From contig JAHILC010000005.1 of NCBI GenBank assembly GCA_018897225.1, positions 1 to 9,805 of the forward strand: a DNA stretch of 9,805 nucleotides. The letters run 5' to 3'. The stretch's first letter is position 1. Every line of letters starts with the position of its first letter. Of this stretch, positions 1-7,110 are shown one piece after another. The notes beneath the pieces are model-generated. The model ran no database searches. It was not told where the DNA came from and saw nothing but the letters and a program-made list of their open reading frames with translations. A program made the translations under genes and the position numbers. Source of the stretch: Actinomycetota bacterium (GTDB lineage: Bacteria; Actinomycetota; Humimicrobiia; Humimicrobiales; Humimicrobiaceae).

Positions 1-920
1 CAAAACTAGGATACGAAGTGACTATTTTTGAAGCCCTTCATAAAGCTGGAGGAGTGCTTATATACGGAATTCCTGAATTCAGGTTGCCCAAAAGTGTAGT
101 TGAGAGGGAAATAGAATATGTTAAAAGCATGGGAGTTGAGATAATACTTGATTCTGTTATTGGTAAAACCCTGACAGTAGATGAATTAATGGATAAATAC
201 GGATACAAGAGCGTATTTGTAGCAACAGGCGCTGGTTTGCCATATTTTATGGATATTCCAGGAGAGAATTTAAATGGGGTTTATTCAGCAAATGAATATC
301 TGACACGCTCAAATTTGATGAAAGCTTATATTTTCCCCAATTGGGATACACCAATTAAAAAAGCCCGGAAAGTTGCAGTAATCGGCGGGGGCAATGTTGC
401 GCTCGATTCTGCCAGGACTGCAAAGAGACTTGGAGCTGAAAATGTTTACCTTATCTACAGGAGAGGTGAGGCTGAAATGCCGGCAAGGATTGAAGAGATA
501 CATCATGCAAAAGCAGAAGAAATTGAAATGATATTTCTGACTAATCCTGTGGAAATTATTGGAGAAAATGGCTGGGTAAAGAAAATAAGATGTATAAAAA
601 TGGAATTAGGAGAAATTGATTCATCTGGACGCAGAAGACCTGTTCCACTTAAAGGCTCAGAGCATGACATCGAAGTAGAAGTTGTAGTAATGGCAATCGG
701 CCAGGGTCCCAACCCTCTTTTGACCTCGAGTATTCCGGGATTGAAGTTAAATAAAAAGGGTAATATCGAAGCAGATGAAGCTGGCAGGACAAATAAAAAG
801 GGAGTTTTTGCCGGTGGTGATATTGTCAGCGGCGCCGCAACAGTAATTCTTGCAATGGGCGCCGGCAGAGTAGCTGCTCATCATATGGATGCATATATAA
901 AAACAGGCAGCTGGCTTTAA
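1..920 (+). CDS. NAD(P)H/FAD oxidoreductase, glutamate synthase small-subunit family (NfnB/GltA-like), 5'-truncated
   Basis: This is the C-terminal two thirds of a flavoprotein that moves electrons between NAD(P)H and an iron-sulfur partner. The frame is already open at the left edge (codons from nt 3 read KLGYEVTIFEA, the end of the first FAD-binding fold), so the GTG at 18 is internal and about 160 residues, including the usual N-terminal Fe-S domain, lie outside. Visible motifs are GIPEFRLPK (about nt 69-95), ATGAG, the NAD(P)H-binding VIGGGNVALDSAR (nt 378-416), YRRGEAEMPAR, and the C-terminal FAD-binding GGDIVSGAATVILAMGAGR (nt 813-869). The protein ends 17 residues after that, normal for the family. 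Stand-alone GltA-type glutamate synthases and the large subunit of electron-bifurcating NfnAB share this architecture; the gene upstream would decide. Family assignment is firm, exact role is not. The sigI gene follows 32 nt downstream without a visible terminator. Confidence 0.88.
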   Translation, partial: KLGYEVTIFEALHKAGGVLIYGIPEFRLPKSVVEREIEYVKSMGVEIILDSVIGKTLTVDELMDKYGYKSVFVATGAGLPYFMDIPGENLNGVYSANEYLTRSNLMKAYIFPNWDTPIKKARKVAVIGGGNVALDSARTAKRLGAENVYLIYRRGEAEMPARIEEIHHAKAEEIEMIFLTNPVEIIGENGWVKKIRCIKMELGEIDSSGRRRPVPLKGSEHDIEVEVVVMAIGQGPNPLLTSSIPGLKLNKKGNIEADEAGRTNKKGVFAGGDIVSGAATVILAMGAGRVAAHHMDAYIKTGSWL

Positions 921-952
921 AATTTTTTCTTTAAAATTAAAAAGTTTTTGCT

Positions 953-1663
953 ATGTTTTTTAAAAAAATCTCACTTGAAGAAAGAGTCATCAAGTCTAAA
1001 AATAGTAATGATGAATTAAACACGCTCATATCAGATTTTAAGCCTTTCATTGCTAGTGTAGTCCAGAAGAAAGTTGGCAAGTACCTGGAATATGGAGTAG
1101 ATGATGAACTTTCAGTGGGTTTGTCAGCTTTTATGGAAGCAGTCAATTCCTTCGATGTTAAAAAAGGCACATTCTTGAGTTTTTCAAGACTTGTTATTAA
1201 TGCAAGAGTAATTGATTTTTTAAGAAAAAAATCCAAATTAAGAACTATCAGCATTGACGAAGATTCCCAGGACGAAAATGAATTATCGACAGTTCTTAAT
1301 AAGAAATCAATGGAAAAATATACACTTGAGAATGAAGAAGACAGCGTCAAGCTTGAAGTTATAGAATATGCTTCTCTGCTTAAGAATTGGAATATAGGCT
1401 TTAATGAACTTGTTCGTATCTCCCCTAAAAAAGATACCCTGCGCCAGGAATATAAAAATGCAGCTAAGGTCATTATAGATAACGATAATATACTTGATGA
1501 GCTGATGCGGACAAAAAGGCTGCCGATTGGCGAAATTGAAAAAATATTAAAAATACACCGAAAAAAGCTGGAGCGGGGACGAATATATATAATAGCGATA
1601 GTTTTAGCTATTCTTAATGGACTTAGCTATCTTGATATCTGCAAGGGTGATGGCGGTAGATGA
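953..1663 (+). CDS. sigI: RNA polymerase sigma factor SigI
   Basis: This 236-residue protein is an alternative sigma factor of the SigI family, which in Bacillus responds to heat and envelope stress and in cellulolytic clostridia to extracellular polysaccharides. Residues 28-95 form sigma region 2: the FKPFIASVV start, the DDELSVGLSAFMEAVNSFD segment for core binding, and the LVINARVIDFLRKK part that recognises and melts the -10 element. After an acidic linker (about 96-135), residues 138-225 match the SigI-specific C-terminal domain, including FNELVRISPKK and a helix-turn-helix-like LPIGEIEKILKIHRKKLER at 190-208. Length is close to the usual 240-250. ATG 953 is the only plausible start: an in-frame TAA lies at 938-940 and I see no other good start before residue 61. 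It lacks a Shine-Dalgarno sequence; the upstream bases are almost all A and T. The gene overlaps rsgI by 4 nt, the usual sigma/anti-sigma arrangement. Confidence 0.9.
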   Translation: MFFKKISLEERVIKSKNSNDELNTLISDFKPFIASVVQKKVGKYLEYGVDDELSVGLSAFMEAVNSFDVKKGTFLSFSRLVINARVIDFLRKKSKLRTISIDEDSQDENELSTVLNKKSMEKYTLENEEDSVKLEVIEYASLLKNWNIGFNELVRISPKKDTLRQEYKNAAKVIIDNDNILDELMRTKRLPIGEIEKILKIHRKKLERGRIYIIAIVLAILNGLSYLDICKGDGGR

Positions 1664-2397
1664 AAGCAATAATAATGGAAATAAATAAAAAGTACTGTAT
1701 CGTTATGACTGAAGACGGTCAGTTTTTAAAGCACAGGATTTCGGGTGGTTCTGTTGAAATTGGTGATGGGATAATAATTGAAGAAAAAAACAATGAATTT
1801 TCCTTGGCAAATTATAAAAAAACATGGATCAGGGGACTTGCAGTAGGATTTGCAGTACTTGTAGTACTGGTTGTGGGATCAGTTTTCAGTTACAGGTTTT
1901 TAAAGCAGTATTTACCAATTAGTTCAGCGCCAACTGTAGCAGCAGCGAAAATTTCGGAGGAAAATTTGGCAGATAAGGAAGTTGAAAAAAATTTACAGTC
2001 TGTACCTCAGGAAGATTCGGCCGAAAGACCCCTGGGAGAATCTGCAGCTGCTGAGGACAATGCTGAAACCTTCCAGCAGTCGCCATTGTTTGAAAAAGTG
2101 CTATTATTAAAGAAAGAGAATGTTTTAACCGAAGAGCATATTAATGGTATTTTATTTTCTTATCAGGTTTTGAGCACGGAGCAGAAAGTTTTACAGGTTA
2201 AAATAGAAAATAGAAATGATAGTTTAAAATTTGAAGGCAGTATTTTACTTGAGATGATGCTTGAAGACGGGAGCATTACAAGGCAGGTGATGATAGAGCT
2301 GCCAGGTTTTAATCCTGGTTATATTAAAGAAGAAAAGATCGGTATTGAAAATGGTGAAACTAATTTTAAACTGGTTGTATATGGAGAATTTAATTAA
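1660..2397 (+). CDS. rsgI: RsgI-type membrane anti-sigma factor with short unrecognised ectodomain
   Basis: This is the probable membrane-bound inhibitor of the SigI encoded just upstream. Residues 1-50 match the cytoplasmic RsgI N-terminal domain, a small beta-rich module that binds SigI (MEINKKYCIVMTEDGQFLK, then VEIGDGI). One transmembrane helix lies at about 57-77. Outside follow an Ala/Ser/Glu/Pro-rich, probably disordered linker (about 85-143) and a predicted mostly beta domain of about 100 residues (145-245) that I do not recognise. At 245 residues it is much shorter than Bacillus RsgI (roughly 380) or clostridial RsgIs carrying carbohydrate-binding modules. I do not see the conserved periplasmic segment around a 'DINPS'-like motif where autocleavage has been described in that family; the only Asn-Pro (218-219, GFNPGY) is near the C-terminus in a different context. 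ATG 1660 overlaps the sigI stop (ATGA), with AAGGGTGA at 1643-1650 as a plausible ribosome-binding site. The anti-sigma role is inferred from the N-domain and the pairing. Confidence 0.82.
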   Translation: MKAIIMEINKKYCIVMTEDGQFLKHRISGGSVEIGDGIIIEEKNNEFSLANYKKTWIRGLAVGFAVLVVLVVGSVFSYRFLKQYLPISSAPTVAAAKISEENLADKEVEKNLQSVPQEDSAERPLGESAAAEDNAETFQQSPLFEKVLLLKKENVLTEEHINGILFSYQVLSTEQKVLQVKIENRNDSLKFEGSILLEMMLEDGSITRQVMIELPGFNPGYIKEEKIGIENGETNFKLVVYGEFN

Positions 2398-2433
2398 AAA
2401 TATAGATTACCTCAGTTTTCATTAAAGTAATTT

Positions 2434-2441
2434 CGTATAAT
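2434..2441 (+). promoter_or_regulatory. Candidate -10 element for the DUF4349 gene
   Basis: The 96-nt gap between rsgI and the DUF4349 gene holds a perfect TATAAT (2436-2441), about 52 nt before the start codon. No convincing -35 hexamer sits 16-18 nt upstream. The same spot reads CGTATAAT, and ACCTC occurs at 2409-2413; SigI promoters are described with a C-rich -35 and a CGAA/CGTA-like -10, so a SigI-type reading is possible but weak. The rest of the gap is A/T-rich with no GC-containing hairpin, so I see no terminator after rsgI. Confidence 0.35.
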
Positions 2442-2493
2442 TATATTGATTTTAAAATTTTTTAAATTTTATTAATGAGATTGGAGTGAAAAA

Positions 2494-3453
2494 ATGAAAA
2501 AGATAAAACCAAAAGTAGTGTTAGGCATCATTCTCGCAATACTCATGGTTGCAGCAGTACTGCCAGCTTGCGCTACCTTAAGATCTGCAGTAAATGAGCA
2601 AGCAACTTACACTGCAGGCTATTCGCAGGATGCAAAATATGAAAGTGAAAGATTAGCTGAATCGCCCGAAATGGCATATGAGGGCGATAAATCGGAAAGT
2701 AATGCTAAAGATTATTATGCTAAGGAAGGTACTGCAGATTATAGCAAATCTGTGGTTGCAAGCGGCAAAATAATAAAAACTGCAAGCATACAGCTTGAAG
2801 TTAAAAAAGGCGAGTTTGAGAAAAAGTTCTTCGAGATAGCAACACTTGCTGAAGCCAATAATGGTTTTGTAAGCAATTCCCAGAGCTATTCGGATTCTGA
2901 AGGAAAACTTACAAGCGGTATGATAACAATAAGAGTTGAACAAAAGAATTTTGATGCTGTAGTAAACAAAATAAAGCTGTTGGGCACGATAAAAAGTGTT
3001 CAGCTTGGCGGAACAGATGTAACTCAGGAGTATGTTGACCTGGAATCAAGATTGAAGAATCTCCAGGCTCAGGCGCAAGTTCTTTTAGATCTAATGAAGA
3101 AGTCGACCAAGGTTACGGACAGCATAGAAGTACAGAGAGAGCTCAGTAAGGTTCAGGGTGAAGTTGAAGTTATAAAAGGCAGGATGAATTACCTTGATAA
3201 CATGGTTTCTTTTTCAACCATAGATGTTAGTTTGGCTGAGCCCCAGGCAATAACTGAATCAACAGAAGGCGGTTTTCTGGGAGCTGTTAAAAGAGGCGCA
3301 AGAGGCGCTTTGACAGTTGTTAGAGGAATGACCACCGTGCTTATTGTTATGAGTCCAATACTTATATTGATAGCAATAATATTGATTATAATCTGGCAGA
3401 GCCTAAGGGCAAGAAACAGAAAAAGAGCAAGACAAAAAAACATAAGCCAATAA
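2494..3453 (+). CDS. DUF4349 domain lipoprotein with C-terminal membrane anchor
   Basis: This 319-residue envelope protein belongs to the DUF4349 family, whose biochemical function is not established to my knowledge. An N-terminal signal segment (8-25) ends in a lipobox-like LPAC, which would put a lipid on Cys26. Residues 27-90 are Tyr/Ser/Glu/Lys-rich and probably unstructured. The DUF4349 domain runs from about 90 to 302: a first beta/alpha part (KIIKTASIQLEV, GGFVSNSQ-like NNGFVSNSQS, then ITIRVEQKNFDAVV), LGGTDVTQEYVDLESRLKNL leading into a coiled-coil hairpin at about 178-236, and a strand ending FSTIDVSL. A hydrophobic helix at about 279-301 and a strongly basic tail (RARNRKRARQK) follow, so the tail should be cytoplasmic. 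GGAG at 2483-2486 lies 7 nt before ATG 2494, supporting this start. It sits next to sigI-rsgI on the same strand, but whether SigI controls it is unknown. Confidence 0.85.
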   Translation: MKKIKPKVVLGIILAILMVAAVLPACATLRSAVNEQATYTAGYSQDAKYESERLAESPEMAYEGDKSESNAKDYYAKEGTADYSKSVVASGKIIKTASIQLEVKKGEFEKKFFEIATLAEANNGFVSNSQSYSDSEGKLTSGMITIRVEQKNFDAVVNKIKLLGTIKSVQLGGTDVTQEYVDLESRLKNLQAQAQVLLDLMKKSTKVTDSIEVQRELSKVQGEVEVIKGRMNYLDNMVSFSTIDVSLAEPQAITESTEGGFLGAVKRGARGALTVVRGMTTVLIVMSPILILIAIILIIIWQSLRARNRKRARQKNISQ

Positions 3454-3504
3454 AAAGTATTAACGAGTCAGAAATTAAAAAATAAAAAAATAAATAAATA
3501 AAAA

Positions 3505-3558
3505 TCAGGCTCTATATTTAGAAAACTTAATTAAACAGTAATCTAAAGTGGAGCCTGA
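3505..3558. terminator. Probable bidirectional terminator between convergent genes
   Basis: An inverted repeat lies in the 115-nt gap between the stop codons of the DUF4349 gene and the permease gene. The outer arms TCAGGCTC (3505-3512) and GAGCCTGA (3551-3558) pair perfectly over 8 bp; inner arms TTTAGA (3517-3522) and TCTAAA (3542-3547) add 6 bp; the loop is 19 nt. Read on the minus strand, the stem is followed by a long T-rich run (complement of the A-rich 3470-3504), the better direction, ending the exporter operon. On the plus strand a weaker T-rich stretch follows. The internal loop and large apical loop make it imperfect. Confidence 0.6.
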
Positions 3559-3568
3559 ATTTATTTCT

Positions 3569-4804
3569 TTACTCATATCTCAAAGCTGCAATTGGATTTA
3601 GCCTTGCCGCCCTCATTGCAGGATAAATACCAAAAAATAGTCCAACCATTGTTGAGAAAGTAATTGCCAGTATAATCGGAAATGCTGAAATTGTTGGTTT
3701 CAGTATTGTAAACCTGTTAAGTATGATTGATACCGCGACTGCAAAAAGTATACCCAATATCCCACCCGTTATGCTTAATACAACGCTTTCTACCAGAAAT
3801 TGGAAAAGGATGTCTTTGTTTTTTGCGCCCACTGCTTTTCTTATTCCGATTTCTCTTGTCCTTTCGGTAACAGATACAAGCATTATATTCATAATGCCTA
3901 TTCCACCAACCAGGAGTGAAATTCCTGCAATACTGGAAATTGTAATTGTAAATATGTTTGTGATTGTTCCGACTATATCAAGAAGCTGCGTCTGATTCTG
4001 AACGGTAAAATCATTTTTCTCATCAGTTCTCAGGTTGTGAGCCCTCCTTAATATCCTTTCAACTTCGTTTGATGCCTGATTCATATTATTTTCGGAAGTA
4101 CTCTGGGCAATTATCATATTTATATAATCAATTCCGTAAAGCTTATGCTGGGCGGTAGTTATTGGCATTGAAATTGAATTGTCCTGATCATTTCCAAACT
4201 GATCAGTGCCCTTGGATTTAATTATTCCTATAACCGTGAAGTTCTTACCGTCAACTTTTATTATTTTTCCTATTGGGTCAATTTTACCGAATAGCTTGTT
4301 TATTACAGTACGACCTATTACAGCAACATTTGCAGAATTCTGCACGTCGCTTGCAGTATAGAATTGGCCTTGTTCAATTTCAAAATTGTAGATATATTCG
4401 GCCTTTTCACTTGATGCGTAAACACTTGCCCTCGTATTTTTATTCAGATATGTAATGATTGAAGAGCTCAGTACAGCAGGAGCTGCACCTTTAATCAGCT
4501 TAGCTTCTTTTTCAATCATTTTTACATCCTCAACTTTTAATGCTTCCTTATCCCTGTCATCTTCCAGCATCTGCTTAAATCCCTGCTGCTGCTCTTGCCT
4601 GTTGCCGGGGGTAACGATAATAAGGTTAGAACCAATATCCTGGACACTATTTATAACTGATTCCTGAGCGCCTGTGCCAATGGACATCATGGCAACTACA
4701 GCTCCTACGCCAATGATTATTCCAAGCATTGTCAGGAATGCCCGTAATTTATTTGAAACCAGTGATTGAAAAGCAATTTTTATACTCTCAAACAATCTTC
4801 GCAT
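3569..4804 (-). CDS. ABC transporter permease, MacB/FtsX type
   Basis: This is the membrane subunit of a MacB-type (mechanotransmission) ABC exporter, 411 residues, a normal length for stand-alone permeases of this family. The first transmembrane helix (about 21-42) carries the family signature NKLRAFLTMLGIIIGVGAVV. A large extracytoplasmic MacB periplasmic-core domain spans about 43-280, with GQFYTASDV and NVAVIGRTVINKLFG typical of it; residues 68-102 form a Gln/charged stretch that looks like an insertion or flexible loop. The FtsX domain follows, with helices at about 284-310, 333-363 and 372-394, the cytoplasmic TERTREIGIRKAVGA coupling segment (313-327) and the C-terminal YPAMRAARLNPIAALRYE. 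It is the last gene of the operon, 51 nt after the ATPase stop. A GGAAG-like ribosome-binding site lies rather far (about 13 nt) from the ATG. The substrate cannot be read from sequence. Confidence 0.93.
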   Translation of the reverse strand: MRRLFESIKIAFQSLVSNKLRAFLTMLGIIIGVGAVVAMMSIGTGAQESVINSVQDIGSNLIIVTPGNRQEQQQGFKQMLEDDRDKEALKVEDVKMIEKEAKLIKGAAPAVLSSSIITYLNKNTRASVYASSEKAEYIYNFEIEQGQFYTASDVQNSANVAVIGRTVINKLFGKIDPIGKIIKVDGKNFTVIGIIKSKGTDQFGNDQDNSISMPITTAQHKLYGIDYINMIIAQSTSENNMNQASNEVERILRRAHNLRTDEKNDFTVQNQTQLLDIVGTITNIFTITISSIAGISLLVGGIGIMNIMLVSVTERTREIGIRKAVGAKNKDILFQFLVESVVLSITGGILGILFAVAVSIILNRFTILKPTISAFPIILAITFSTMVGLFFGIYPAMRAARLNPIAALRYE

Positions 4805-4837
4805 GATTTTAAATACACTTCCTTCTTATTTTTAATT

Positions 4838-4873
4838 CTAATTTAATTTGTCCTCTTAGTTTAATTTGTCTTC
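4838..4873 (-). repeat. 18-bp tandem duplication across the stop codon of the ABC ATPase gene
   Basis: On the minus strand, 4873-4856 reads GAAGACAAATTAAACTAA, encoding EDKLN and the TAA stop. The next 18 bases, 4855-4838, read GAGGACAAATTAAATTAG, again EDKLN and a stop in the same frame. The two units match at 15 of 18 positions, with an 11-base identical core (TTTAATTTGTC on the plus strand at 4842-4852 and 4860-4870). All three differences are third-position changes. Strand slippage is the simple explanation. Confidence 0.85.
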
Positions 4874-5626
4874 AAGCTTAGGCATTTTTTCAAGCATTTC
4901 TAATGCGTTTATAGGCATGTCAATTTTTTCTTCTCTGAAGATCTTTCCATCGCGCAGGTAAATAATCCTGTTTGCATGCCTGGCAATATCAAGCTCATGG
5001 GTTACAAGCAGGATGGTTTTTCCTTCTCTGTTTAATTTCTGGAATATAGCCATAATTTCTTCGCCTGTTACCGAATCAAGGTTTCCTGTAGGCTCATCAG
5101 CAAGTATTATTGCAGGGTCGTTTACCAGTGCCCGAGCTATGGCCACTCTTTGTCTCTGTCCTCCTGAAAGCTCGCTTGGTTTGTGCTTTTCCCAGCCAAT
5201 AAGCCCAACTGATTTTAACGAGTCAAATATTTTAGTTTTTCTATTCCCGGCAGCGCCTCTGGCAGAATAAATCAATGGAAGCTCAACATTACGAACAGTA
5301 TCAGATCTTGAAAGCAGGTTAAATGTCTGAAAAACAAAACCTATTTTTTTATTTCTTATTTCAGCAAGTTGATTGTCGTTAAGCTTGCTGACATCGATAT
5401 TTTCAAGAAAAAATTTTCCGCTGTCGGGTGTGTCCAGGCATCCAATAATGTTCATTAGGGTGGATTTGCCTGAGCCTGAAGGACCCATAATAGCAACAAA
5501 TTCGCCCCCTGAAATCTTCAAGTTTGCTCCTCGAAGAGCTTTTACTTCGATCTTGCCGATCCTATATATTTTTGTAATATCTATGATTTCAATTATGCAG
5601 TTATTATCTTTGCAGTTTTCTTCCAT
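4856..5626 (-). CDS. ABC transporter ATP-binding protein, MacB/LolD family
   Basis: This 256-residue cytoplasmic ATPase powers the exporter formed with the adjacent permease and membrane-fusion protein. All ABC motifs are intact: Walker [10 protein letters not shown] (48-56), Q-loop FVFQTFNLL (Gln100), signature [15 protein letters not shown] (153-167), Walker B IILADE (173-178) with catalytic Glu178, D-loop GNLD (181-184) and switch His210 in LVTHE. The early [18 protein letters not shown] segment is characteristic of the LolD/MacB/FtsE-like group. The C-terminus extends about 20 residues past the usual end (RDGKIF at 225-230) with a charged tail. Start ATG 5626 is 23 nt after the stop of the MacA-like gene, with no strong Shine-Dalgarno, suggesting translational coupling. 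The last five codons and stop are duplicated immediately downstream. Confidence 0.95.
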   Translation of the reverse strand: MEENCKDNNCIIEIIDITKIYRIGKIEVKALRGANLKISGGEFVAIMGPSGSGKSTLMNIIGCLDTPDSGKFFLENIDVSKLNDNQLAEIRNKKIGFVFQTFNLLSRSDTVRNVELPLIYSARGAAGNRKTKIFDSLKSVGLIGWEKHKPSELSGGQRQRVAIARALVNDPAIILADEPTGNLDSVTGEEIMAIFQKLNREGKTILLVTHELDIARHANRIIYLRDGKIFREEKIDMPINALEMLEKMPKLEDKLN

Positions 5627-5649
5627 ATATTAGTAATATCCATTTTTTA

Positions 5650-7056
5650 TTACTGGCCAAACATATTTGCTGAGGCAGCCGCTTCAATTTTGGAAGTTAT
5701 TATTTGATCGCCTTCAGCAAGCCCTGACTTTATTTCTATGTAATCATAGTTATAGTTGCCTGTTGTTATTTCAACCTTTTTAGATTCATTATTTTCTGTC
5801 AGGACATCAACATATTTCTTGCCACTTTCCTCATAGACTGATTGTATCGGCGCATAAAGAACATTTTCTACCTTAGAAATAATGATAGTGATATTTGCAG
5901 AAAGCCCATATTTTAAATAACTCTGCGATGAGTCATCAGGTTTAATCTTTATTTCAAAAGATACTATTCCAGCCAGGTTCTTAGATATTGGGGAGATTTC
6001 TGCAATTTCTCCCTGTAATAACTTATCAAGATAAGCATCAAGCGTAATTTCTACTTTCTGGCCAGGGTTAAGTTTTGAGATATCTGTTTCATTTATGTCA
6101 GCTTTGATTATAAACTGGCTGCTTATTACAGAAATGGCAGTCATGCCTGGACCTGCAAATTCTCCGTCTGAAAAAGTAGAGGACGACACTATTCCATCAA
6201 ATGGCGCGGATATCTGGTTTTTATCCAGTTCGAGTTTTGTAAGCTCCAAATTTATATTGGAAAGATCTAGCTGAGTTTGAGCCTGTTTTATATTTGCGCC
6301 TGTCAGCTTTATTTGAGTTTGTGCTGTCTGAGCGCTATTTATATTGTTCCAATAGGATGCCGATTGATTTGCCAGAGCTTGTTTGTATGCGCTGTTTGCT
6401 GCGTCTGTTTGGGATCTTGCACTTTCCTTTGCCTGCTCATACGCACCTTCAGCAGAACTAACATTACCTTCAGCCTGGGCAATCACTGCGGGAGTGGATA
6501 GGGGAGAAGACTTAACTTCAGCAAGGTAATTTTTGGCATTCTCTATTGCAATGTAGGCACTGTTTATGGAGGCATCAGTAAGAATATTTGCGTCTTCCAG
6601 AGCTTTATAAGCATTCTGCACCGATTGTTCTGCAATCTTAGTGTTTGACTGTGAAAGCTGTATTGCCACATGGTTTGCATTAAGCGCTTGCTGGTAATTT
6701 ATCTTTGCAATTTTTAAGGAATTTTCAGCGACTGCCAGACTTTTCTCTGCCTGGCTTACAAGTATTTCATTTCGCCTGTTGTCAACAGATATAAGAACCT
6801 GCCCGCTTTTAAAAGTCTCACCTTTTTTTAAAGCGTCTAAAACTTTGCCTGAAACCTGTAATGAATAATTTTTCACTTCGGATGAGTCTACAGACCCACT
6901 TGCAGTAACTGATTCTACGATATCTCCTCTTTCCACTTTGAATGTCTCAAATTTTGGAGCAGCTTTTCTGCAGGCTGTAAAACTAATAACAATCAAGGTG
7001 ATAAGAAAAATTATTAAAGTAAGGTTTAAAATTTGTATTTTATATTTTCTCTTCAT
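5650..7056 (-). CDS. MacA/HlyD-like membrane-fusion lipoprotein of ABC exporter
   Basis: This 468-residue extracytoplasmic adaptor works with the downstream ATPase and permease. A hydrophobic signal (about 9-28) ends in FTAC, so Cys29 is the likely lipidated residue. Residues 37-95 hold the barrel start and first half of a biotinyl/lipoyl-like domain (GDIVESVTASGSV, LQVSGKVLDALKKGETFKSGQVL). A very long Ala/Asn/Gln-rich coiled-coil hairpin spans about 96-280. The second lipoyl half follows (ISAPFDGIV, 282-290), then a beta-barrel (about 314-395) and a membrane-proximal domain (about 398-455; YAPIQSVYEESGKKYV, GLAEGDQII). The hairpin is much longer than in E. coli MacA and nearer HlyD in size. 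No TolC-like outer-membrane gene is in the window. It is the first gene of the exporter operon; only a weak purine run (AGAGAG) precedes its ATG. Confidence 0.92.
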   Translation of the reverse strand: MKRKYKIQILNLTLIIFLITLIVISFTACRKAAPKFETFKVERGDIVESVTASGSVDSSEVKNYSLQVSGKVLDALKKGETFKSGQVLISVDNRRNEILVSQAEKSLAVAENSLKIAKINYQQALNANHVAIQLSQSNTKIAEQSVQNAYKALEDANILTDASINSAYIAIENAKNYLAEVKSSPLSTPAVIAQAEGNVSSAEGAYEQAKESARSQTDAANSAYKQALANQSASYWNNINSAQTAQTQIKLTGANIKQAQTQLDLSNINLELTKLELDKNQISAPFDGIVSSSTFSDGEFAGPGMTAISVISSQFIIKADINETDISKLNPGQKVEITLDAYLDKLLQGEIAEISPISKNLAGIVSFEIKIKPDDSSQSYLKYGLSANITIIISKVENVLYAPIQSVYEESGKKYVDVLTENNESKKVEITTGNYNYDYIEIKSGLAEGDQIITSKIEAAASANMFGQ

Positions 7057-7110
7057 CTATTTACTCTCTTTTTTAAAATTGCCTATTTTCGGAAGTAAGT
7101 TTTTATCCTA

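Noticed and set aside
18..20. GTG at 18 as the start of the first gene
   Set aside because: The frame continues upstream to the window edge with residues KLGYE that complete a conserved FAD-domain strand, so the gene is truncated rather than starting here.
919..944. A/T-only hairpin possibilities after the NfnB/GltA-like gene as a terminator
   Set aside because: The pairing is short and has no G:C pairs, so it is not a credible intrinsic terminator; readthrough into sigI is more likely.
937..1473. A long open frame on the minus strand opposite sigI (about 178 codons)
   Set aside because: It is Ser/Leu/Phe-rich low-complexity antisense of an A/T-rich gene, has no recognisable domain, and sigI on the other strand is unambiguous.
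1853..1869. Perfect 7-bp inverted repeat CAGTACT-TGT-AGTACTG
   Set aside because: It lies inside the rsgI transmembrane segment, whose repetitive Val/Leu codons can create it by chance; no T-run follows.
3291..3309. Short direct repeat AAGAGGCGC in the DUF4349 gene
   Set aside because: It encodes the RGARGA sequence before the membrane helix and is explained by the protein repeat.
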